Assembly: GCA_937958375.1 (NCBI GenBank)
Contig: CALGNY010000020.1
Span: 1 to 10,888, forward strand
DNA length: 10,888 bases
Source of the DNA: an uncultured Bacillaceae bacterium
GTDB lineage: Bacteria > Bacillota > Bacilli > Bacillales > Alkalibacillaceae
Direction of reading: 5' to 3'
Positions 4,907 to 10,888 of the stretch are shown here, one piece after another. Under the pieces are notes generated by a model. It was not told the DNA's origin, searched no databases, and saw only the letters and a list, made by a program, of their open reading frames with translations. Numbering within the stretch: position 1 is the first letter of the stretch; the number at the start of each line of letters is the position of its first letter. The position numbers were made by a program, and so were the translations under genes.

Positions 4907-6412
4907 CTACTTTTTTCTTGATCTCAATTGATGAATGAAATCGCGCGGAAGGATATTCATCACCCACACGAGCACAACGAGGACGATGGCCCCAACAGTA
5001 CTCAGCACGAGTGTCGGAAGAATCAGTCCCAAACGGCTCATCTCCCCTGAAAACAATTGAGCCAATCCAGTGACCACACCAAACATGACAAGCACCGCAA
5101 GCACTGCCTTCACGTAAAAAAGCCATTCGATACGAAGCCCAGACTCACGCGCCCATATCCAATAAAAAATCATAACGAGCAGCAAGGCAGACAAAATGGA
5201 GGCAATCGCCGCACCAACAATCCCGTATAGCGGAATCAGCAGCTGATTCAACAAGAACTTGGTTCCCATCAATAAAAGAATCCATTTCAATTGCTGTTGT
5301 TTATACTGTAATCCTTGCAACAAAACAGACAGGGTAATGACCATCGATAACAAAAAGACGAGCAGCATTAACCATTGAATCGCCACGGTCCCCTGCTGAT
5401 CCAGATAAAATAATGGATTTAAGAATTGCATAATGGCAATCAAACCAACCGATGCAGCCAAGGAAAACACAAACGTCAATTTGATTGCAAGCTTCGCATC
5501 GGTTGCACGCTGATGTGACTGCATACCCGGTACCAATGCAAAGCCAAGCGACGAACCAAAGACTAACCCGAGCTGAATCATTGGGTTCCCACGGTCGAAA
5601 ACGCCCTTTAATTCCCTCGCTTCATTGAAGGACAACCCATAATCCTGTAAAAGAGGGACCATCGTAAAAACATCTAATAGTTGCAACACCAAATGCAGAA
5701 CATACGTTAAGCTATAAACAAAAATTCCGATAAATAGCCATTTGGCTGTATGCGTGAGCGATTCCCTCTCTGAAATCGGCTCGATCTTCAATGGCGATTT
5801 CTTCTGAAAATGAATGCCAAGATAAATGATCGCTGACACTGTTCCGAGAATCGTGGCCACCGCCGCATAAGTACCCAGATCATAAATAGAAAGATCCATT
5901 GAGACAACGAACACGGTCACTACGATAATCAAAATGACCCGGATCAACTGCTCAACCACTTGTGAAATCCCGACAAACCGTGCCTGTTCCATTCGCTGAA
6001 AAAACGCTCGTAACACCGATACAAACGGTAGGAGCAAAAACATGAAACTACTGACCTTTATGGGGGCTTCCAATAATGGGTCACCCATCAAATTTGCCCA
6101 AACCTCTGCAAAAGCAAATAAAACCGCCCAGACCGAAACACCTAATCCCGCCAGCAAATAAAAAATCTTTGTTAGGTATTGACTCGATAATTCGTGTTCC
6201 GTTACCTGTTGGGTGATTGCACTTGGTATGCCATACAACGAAAGAATAATGGCTAACGATAAAATGGGATAGATTTGTTGATACACATAGAGCCCTTCAT
6301 CACCCGCGATGTTTTGTAACGGGATTCGGTAAACCATCCCCAAAAACCGACTCATCAGCCCTGCAGCCGTAAGGATGAGTACACCTTTAACCCATGTATT
6401 CGTCTGACTCAT
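4907..6412 (-). CDS. yabM: YabM: MurJ/SpoVB-type polysaccharide flippase-family membrane protein
   Basis: This 501-aa polytopic membrane protein of the MVF/MOP exporter superfamily has about 14 hydrophobic segments along its length. The N-terminal signature GLMSRFLGMVYRIPLQNIAG (18-37) is typical of the SpoVB/YabM/MurJ-like group, and YQQIYPILSLAIILSLYGIPSAITQQV follows at about 43-69. The family moves lipid-linked sugars such as lipid II across the membrane. YabM is one of several B. subtilis paralogues, and its own substrate is not established. Position between spoVT and yabN identifies it better than sequence alone, since SpoVB is similar. The ribosome site is odd: a strong aaaggag (6440-6446) lies 27 nt from the ATG, while a weak gagg is nearer. 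A possible promoter lies upstream, after the spoVT terminator. Confidence 0.9.
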   Translation of the reverse strand: MSQTNTWVKGVLILTAAGLMSRFLGMVYRIPLQNIAGDEGLYVYQQIYPILSLAIILSLYGIPSAITQQVTEHELSSQYLTKIFYLLAGLGVSVWAVLFAFAEVWANLMGDPLLEAPIKVSSFMFLLLPFVSVLRAFFQRMEQARFVGISQVVEQLIRVILIIVVTVFVVSMDLSIYDLGTYAAVATILGTVSAIIYLGIHFQKKSPLKIEPISERESLTHTAKWLFIGIFVYSLTYVLHLVLQLLDVFTMVPLLQDYGLSFNEARELKGVFDRGNPMIQLGLVFGSSLGFALVPGMQSHQRATDAKLAIKLTFVFSLAASVGLIAIMQFLNPLFYLDQQGTVAIQWLMLLVFLLSMVITLSVLLQGLQYKQQQLKWILLLMGTKFLLNQLLIPLYGIVGAAIASILSALLLVMIFYWIWARESGLRIEWLFYVKAVLAVLVMFGVVTGLAQLFSGEMSRLGLILPTLVLSTVGAIVLVVLVWVMNILPRDFIHQLRSRKK

Positions 6413-6452
6413 AGCTTCACGTCCAACCTCAGTGTCTAACTCCTTTTACTTT

Positions 6453-6480
6453 ATCATAGATTGGACCTGAGGAAATTCAA
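6453..6480 (-). promoter_or_regulatory. Possible SigmaA promoter for yabM
   Basis: On the minus strand TTGAAT (6475-6480, 4/6 match to the -35) and TATGAT (6453-6458, 5/6 match to the -10) are 16 bp apart. They lie between the spoVT terminator and the yabM start, where a promoter is needed if the terminator is efficient. The -35 is weak. Confidence 0.45.
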
Positions 6481-6520
6481 AAGCGCCATGTCAACCGAGA
6501 GAAAAGAACTGGTTTCATAC

Positions 6521-6549
6521 AAAAAACCTACTGGCTTATTCCCAGTAGG
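6521..6549 (-). terminator. Intrinsic terminator after spoVT
   Basis: On the minus strand an 8-bp stem cctactgg/ccagtagg (6542-6549 with 6527-6534), with a 7-nt loop, is followed at once by six T (6521-6526). It starts about 20 nt after the spoVT stop and should separate spoVT from yabM. Confidence 0.9.
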
Positions 6550-6570
6550 CTGCATTCCATACGATTTCAT

Positions 6571-7104
6571 TTATTCCATTTGTCGACCGAGGAAGTTCGC
6601 TGCCGTTTGACATAAGGTTGATTCCACATCCGACACGGCGCCTTTATCAAATAACATGACAATGCTTCCGACCGGGTCTCCATTCGAAATGATCGGCTGA
6701 ATCAAAAAGGAAGAAACCTGTTCTTCCTTCCCATCAACGACTTCGAGTGTATATTCGTTTTTATCAGTTACGGATTCTCTTTTTTCCATGGCGTCTTCAA
6801 CCATTTGACCGACTTTTTTATTTAAATAATCTTTTTTGCTGACTCCTGCAATCGCAATATATTCATCGCGGTCAGATATCAATATTTTTTGGCCAACCGC
6901 ATCAAATATGGATTGAGCGTATTCTTCTGCGAACTCACCTAGCTCATTGATCGGTGAATATTTTTTCAAAATCACTTCGCCTTCTCGGGCAACGAAAATT
7001 TCGAGTGGATCCCCTTCTCGGATTCTCAGTGTCCGCCTAATTTCTTTTGGTACCACAACTCTGCCAAGATCATCAATACGACGCACAATTCCTGTTGCTT
7101 TCAT
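6571..7104 (-). CDS. spoVT: Stage V sporulation regulator SpoVT
   Basis: This is a 177-aa transcription factor. Residues 1-50 form an AbrB-type swapped-hairpin DNA-binding domain with the hallmark MKATGIVRRIDDLGRVVVPKEIRR and then IREGDPLEIFV (28-38). Residues about 56-177 form a GAF-like regulatory domain, whose ligand is unknown. In B. subtilis SpoVT (178 aa) acts in the forespore late in sporulation to tune SigmaG-dependent genes, working as a tetramer. The ATG at 7104 follows a purine-rich gcgggga site, and the AbrB domain begins exactly at residue 1. Its own terminator follows. B. subtilis spoVT is a SigmaG target, but I could not find a convincing SigmaG promoter in the 118 bp before the gene, which hold no other clear feature. 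Confidence 0.97.
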   Translation of the reverse strand: MKATGIVRRIDDLGRVVVPKEIRRTLRIREGDPLEIFVAREGEVILKKYSPINELGEFAEEYAQSIFDAVGQKILISDRDEYIAIAGVSKKDYLNKKVGQMVEDAMEKRESVTDKNEYTLEVVDGKEEQVSSFLIQPIISNGDPVGSIVMLFDKGAVSDVESTLCQTAANFLGRQME

Positions 7105-7222
7105 GTTTCGAATCCCCGCTTTCTATGATGTGATTATTGCTTGGGTGACGCCTTGATCACAATTATTCTTAGCTGAATCACCTGCTTGTAATTGTTAGTA
7201 TTAGGCAAACGGGATTTCCTAT

Positions 7223-10200
7223 TCATGCTTTTGATGAATTTTTTGCCTGAGAAAGCTTTGAAAGGAAATCTTCTAGCTGATCATAGCGGGTTGCTTGGTC
7301 ATGTCTGGAAAATTGGAACTTGATCGTCAAGTTCTGTCCTTCAATCCCAAGTTGAATGGTACGGCCGTATTCATTCGCCAGTTCAAACAGCTTCGTCCCA
7401 TCCATGGACTGGCTTTGTTCTGCTCCCATCAAACATTCAATTTTATTTCTCTGCTCATGAATCGACTCAATTTTATTTTCTTTTGCATACAGCCGAATTC
7501 GGGAGACCTGCAACAGGTTCTCCACTTCTTCCGGATACTCACCAAACCGGTCGAGCAGCTCTTCCTTCAAATCATAGGTCTCCTGGATGGACTCCAATGC
7601 CTGGATCCGTTTATACATCTGGATTTTTTGGGCTTCATCATCAATGTATTCTTCCGGAATATAAGCATCCACCGACAACGTCATCTCTACTTCAAACGGT
7701 TTCGCTTCTTCATAACTGATGCCTTCTTGTTTCGCCCGGATGGCATCATTCAACATTTGCGAATATAGATCGAAACCGACCGTATCGATAAAGCCATGTT
7801 GCTCCGTTCCGAGAATATTTCCTGCGCCCCGGATGGACAAATCACGCATCGCAATTTTGAACCCACTGCCGAGCTCGGTGAATTCTTTGATCGCTTCCAG
7901 TCGTTTTTCGGCAACTTCAGAGAGTACCTTATTCTGTTGATACGTGAAATAAGCATAGGCCAACCGGTTCGAACGCCCGACACGCCCACGCAATTGGTAC
8001 AGCTGACTCAGTCCCATTTTATCCGCATCATAGACAATCAATGTATTCACATTCGGAATGTCGACACCTGTTTCGATAATCGTCGTACTGACCAACACAT
8101 CGACTTCGCCATCCAAAAATTCGAGCATCACATTCTCAAGCTCACGCTCGTTCATTTGTCCATGTGCATGAACGACCCGGGCATCTTCCACCAGTTCCCG
8201 AATATCTGCGGCAACCCGGTCGATATTTTCCACACGATTATAAAGGAAAAAGACTTGGCCACCCCTAGAAAGCTCCCGTTCGATGGCATCACGGATGAAG
8301 GCAGGGTTGTACTCAATGACATACGTTTGGATCGGAAAGCGATTCTCTGGTGGCGTTTCGATCACCGACAAATCCCGAACCCCCATCATCGACATGTGCA
8401 ATGTCCGCGGAATTGGTGTCGCCGTTAGTGTCAGCACGTCCACATTCGTTTTCAATTGCTTAATTCGTTCTTTATGTTTCACCCCAAAACGCTGCTCTTC
8501 ATCGACAATCAATAATCCAAGGTCTTTAAACACAACGTCTTTGGAAAGCACACGATGCGTACCGATGACTACGTCAATCAACCCTTTGCGGAGCTGATCG
8601 ATCAATTCCTTCTGTTGTTTCGGTGTCCGGAAACGGCTTAACAGACCGATATTGACACCAAACTCCTGGAACCTCTCTTGGAAGGTATCGAAGTGTTGCT
8701 GCGCCAAGATGGTCGTCGGTACCAATACAGCGACCTGTTTCCCTTCAACGACGGCTTTAAAGGCTGCTCGGATGGCAACTTCCGTTTTTCCATAGCCAAC
8801 ATCCCCACAGAGGAGCCGGTCCATCGGTTGTGGCATCTCCATATCCTTTTTAATTTCTTCGATACAGCGAATCTGGTCTTCCGTTTCTTGATAAGGGAAA
8901 GCCATTTCAAAATCCTTCTGCATTTCCGTATCCGGTCCAAATTGATGGCCACGCGAAGCCTCCCGCTCGGCATAAAGCTTGATCAGATCATCCGCAATAT
9001 CTTCAACCGATGATTTGACGCGTGATTTGACCTTTTTCCATTCACTGCCACCGAGTCGGTATAGCTTGGGCTCCTTCCCTTCTGAGGCAACAAATTTTTG
9101 GACGAGGTCGACTTGGTCGGCAGGAACAAACAATTTATCATTTCCAGAGTAGCGAAGAACCATATAATCTTTGTGTAAGCCATTGACTTCCAATGTTTCA
9201 ATGCCTAAATACTTCCCGATTCCATGGCTCGTATGAACGACATAATCGCCCTTATTCAGCTCCTGGTAACTTTTGATCCGCTCAGCGTTTGAAAGCTTTT
9301 GGCGTCTTCTCCGCTTCGGTTTCTTTTTCTTGAACAATTCTTCTTCCGTCAGGACAGCCATTTTATAGGCCGGCATCTCAAAGCCTTCCGTCAAGCTTCC
9401 TTCCAAAACAACCGGTTCTTCCGTCGGCACTTGAATGGGACGGCGACCTTTCCGGGCTTGTATTCCATAATCATCGAGCACGCGAAGAACACGGTCGACA
9501 CGTTCCTCATCCACCGCATAAATGACAACCGAAAAATTCGCTTTTTGCCACCGCTCAATCTCACTTTTCAGCAAATTCATTTGACCATGAAATTGCTGCA
9601 TCTGCCGACTCGAAATATTGACTAGGTTTTCTGGTTTCGTGTTTGGGATATGCCTCAAAAACAAGGAGAGATAGATCTTTTGATGATCGATCTTCTGAAA
9701 TACTTCATCCCAAGCAAACGAAAAACGCAAGCCACTGACCATCATCCTTCGTTCCAGTAAATCGGTTTGCCAGTTAGCCTCTTCTTTGTCTAACCGTTCA
9801 GCCGCTTCACTGATCCGACTCATTTCATCAAAGATAAACACACTATTGTCCGGGAAATAATCTACCAAACTATAAACGTCATCATAGAGAAGCGATAAAT
9901 ATTGATAGATGCCCTCAAATCGCTGGCCCTCTTTTAAGCGTTCGATATCCTGGGATAAATGCTCCATCAATTCTTGTTTCTCTTGGTCGGACTTGAGTTT
10001 TTTGACTGCCTTTTGGACGAGGGCTTCCAGTTTGACGCCTGCTTGTTTCATTTGGTCAGTCGTCAATACCCATTCTTCTGTCGCAGTGATTTCGATTTCG
10101 TTGAGTTCCTCTATGGAACGCTGGCTCTCCACATCAAATAACCGAATCGATTCTACTTCATCATCAAACCACTCAATCCGGACAGGATCCGGCATGGTGA

Positions 10201-10759
10201 GCGGATAAATATCAATAATCCCGCCACGCTTACTCATTTCTCCAGGTGCCGAGACCATATCCGTCACTTTATACCCCATCGTCACTAACTCACCCATCAC
10301 ATTGTCCAAAGCGTATTCATTTTCGGTTTTGAAGGTCAACGAAATTCTGTTCGATGCTTCTTTTGGCGGCATCAACCGTTTTAGTCCAGCCACCGGAACA
10401 ATAAAGACGCCCCTTTGCTTCTCCTGCCACCGATTCCGCGCATCCAACCGTTGTGATTTCAATTCAGGGGAAGCAGACATGATTTCAGCAGGCAATAGTT
10501 CATTCACCGGGTATAAATAAATTTCATCCGGATCCTCTGCAATGCTTGTCAAATCATCATAAAGTTTTTGTGCTTGGTTTAATTGATGCGTCACTACGAT
10601 GACAGGACGTTTCGTCGACTCCTGTAACGTTACCATCAAAAAACTGCGCAAGGATTGAGTCAGCCCAGAAACAAGCTGCTCATTCATCTCCCCGTTGATT
10701 CCATCCATAATATGTAGAAAGTCATCCTGCTGACTCAAAAAATCCTTTAAGCCTTTCAT
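7223..10759 (-). CDS. mfd: Transcription-repair coupling factor Mfd
   Basis: This 1178-aa protein is full length for the family. Mfd displaces RNA polymerase stalled at DNA lesions and recruits UvrA through its UvrB-like part. Domains in order are a degenerate UvrB-like module (about 1-350, including APGEMSKRGGIIDIYP at 171-186), a basic linker KKKKPKRRRRQK (about 475-488), and an RNA-polymerase-interacting domain (about 495-560, around KGDYVVHTSHGIGKYLGIE). The superfamily 2 translocase follows with Walker A GDVGYGKTE (652-660), Walker B DEEQ (753-756), the TATPIPRTL motif III and QLRGRVGRS motif VI (922-930). The C-terminal TRCF domain (about 1020-1120) is autoinhibitory in the family. The ATG has a gggggag site 6 nt upstream. 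No strong promoter is clear in the 129 bp upstream, and no frameshift or missing motif is seen. Confidence 0.98.
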   Translation of the reverse strand: MKGLKDFLSQQDDFLHIMDGINGEMNEQLVSGLTQSLRSFLMVTLQESTKRPVIVVTHQLNQAQKLYDDLTSIAEDPDEIYLYPVNELLPAEIMSASPELKSQRLDARNRWQEKQRGVFIVPVAGLKRLMPPKEASNRISLTFKTENEYALDNVMGELVTMGYKVTDMVSAPGEMSKRGGIIDIYPLTMPDPVRIEWFDDEVESIRLFDVESQRSIEELNEIEITATEEWVLTTDQMKQAGVKLEALVQKAVKKLKSDQEKQELMEHLSQDIERLKEGQRFEGIYQYLSLLYDDVYSLVDYFPDNSVFIFDEMSRISEAAERLDKEEANWQTDLLERRMMVSGLRFSFAWDEVFQKIDHQKIYLSLFLRHIPNTKPENLVNISSRQMQQFHGQMNLLKSEIERWQKANFSVVIYAVDEERVDRVLRVLDDYGIQARKGRRPIQVPTEEPVVLEGSLTEGFEMPAYKMAVLTEEELFKKKKPKRRRRQKLSNAERIKSYQELNKGDYVVHTSHGIGKYLGIETLEVNGLHKDYMVLRYSGNDKLFVPADQVDLVQKFVASEGKEPKLYRLGGSEWKKVKSRVKSSVEDIADDLIKLYAEREASRGHQFGPDTEMQKDFEMAFPYQETEDQIRCIEEIKKDMEMPQPMDRLLCGDVGYGKTEVAIRAAFKAVVEGKQVAVLVPTTILAQQHFDTFQERFQEFGVNIGLLSRFRTPKQQKELIDQLRKGLIDVVIGTHRVLSKDVVFKDLGLLIVDEEQRFGVKHKERIKQLKTNVDVLTLTATPIPRTLHMSMMGVRDLSVIETPPENRFPIQTYVIEYNPAFIRDAIERELSRGGQVFFLYNRVENIDRVAADIRELVEDARVVHAHGQMNERELENVMLEFLDGEVDVLVSTTIIETGVDIPNVNTLIVYDADKMGLSQLYQLRGRVGRSNRLAYAYFTYQQNKVLSEVAEKRLEAIKEFTELGSGFKIAMRDLSIRGAGNILGTEQHGFIDTVGFDLYSQMLNDAIRAKQEGISYEEAKPFEVEMTLSVDAYIPEEYIDDEAQKIQMYKRIQALESIQETYDLKEELLDRFGEYPEEVENLLQVSRIRLYAKENKIESIHEQRNKIECLMGAEQSQSMDGTKLFELANEYGRTIQLGIEGQNLTIKFQFSRHDQATRYDQLEDFLSKLSQAKNSSKA

Positions 10760-10809
10760 CTGTTCTCCCCCTAGTTAGCAACTAACCAATCTCTTTGACA
10801 ATGGGAAAA

Positions 10810-10831
10810 TGCTTTGGTTCTCACCAAAGCA
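10810..10831 (-). terminator. Hairpin before mfd, possible terminator of the preceding gene
   Basis: A perfect 9-bp stem (10810-10818 with 10823-10831) has a 4-nt loop and is followed on the minus strand by TTTT then CCC. The U-tract is short, so termination may be partial. In B. subtilis the gene before mfd is fin (yabK); none is visible in the remaining 57 bp of the window. A smaller 5-bp hairpin (gttag/ctaac) lies just before the mfd ribosome site. Confidence 0.5.
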
Positions 10832-10888
10832 ATTAATGAATAAAATTGTCATTTTCCAACAGTGAAGGATTATGCGTCAATGTCTCTT

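Noticed and set aside
6489..6494. Perfect TTGACA on the minus strand as the -35 of yabM
   Set aside because: The TATGAT -10 is 30 bp away and there is no -10-like hexamer at 16-19 bp.
7105..7222. SigmaG promoter for spoVT
   Set aside because: A CATCATA on the minus strand matches the -10 pattern, but no SigmaG-like -35 lies at the right distance and the start would fall on the ribosome site.
7796..8428. Plus-strand open frame of 210 codons
   Set aside because: It is antisense to the translocase motor region of mfd, which has clear motifs. It has no recognisable domain and is a shadow frame.

Overview
The window looks like ordinary chromosome from a spore-forming member of the Bacillaceae (Firmicutes) of moderate GC content. 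The gene order on the minus strand, mfd - spoVT - yabM - yabN - rqcP(yabO) - yabP - yabQ - divIC - yabR, is the conserved order known from Bacillus subtilis. Protein lengths are close to those of B. subtilis as I remember them, for example Mfd at about 1177 aa, YabP at 100 and RqcP at 86. The spore genes spoVT, yabP and yabQ show that the organism sporulates. A halophilic or marine Bacillaceae genus is possible, but I cannot name the genus from the sequence.

Layout, left to right. Positions 1-152 hold about three copies of a 51-bp tandem repeat made of mutually complementary 14-bp near-palindromes. The array runs off the left edge. Positions 201-233 hold a likely promoter for two plus-strand tRNA genes, Met(CAT) at 261-334 and Glu(TTC) at 389-460, with a strong hairpin between them. 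A bidirectional terminator (484-517) separates the tRNAs from a converging minus-strand gene (516-1268). That gene encodes a protein with uracil-DNA-glycosylase-superfamily motifs and is not part of the usual neighbourhood. The rest, 1308-10888, is the minus-strand cluster running from mfd at the right to yabR at the left. A terminator after spoVT splits it, and there are likely internal promoters before yabM, yabP (SigmaE-like) and yabR (consensus SigmaA).

Functionally, the cluster joins housekeeping and sporulation roles. Mfd does transcription-coupled repair. SpoVT is the forespore AbrB-type regulator. YabM is a MurJ/SpoVB-type flippase-family protein. YabN joins a methylase-like domain to a MazG nucleotide pyrophosphohydrolase. 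RqcP acts in ribosome quality control. YabP and YabQ are spore-coat or cortex proteins. DivIC is a divisome protein and YabR is an S1-domain protein. Tight spacing or overlap joins yabM-yabN-rqcP and yabP-yabQ-divIC.

I do not see a clearly new multi-gene system. The places most worth a second look are the left end (the palindromic repeat, which is open in one frame on each strand), the UDG-like gene with a changed motif I, and the apparent inversion of the tRNA pair relative to the cluster.
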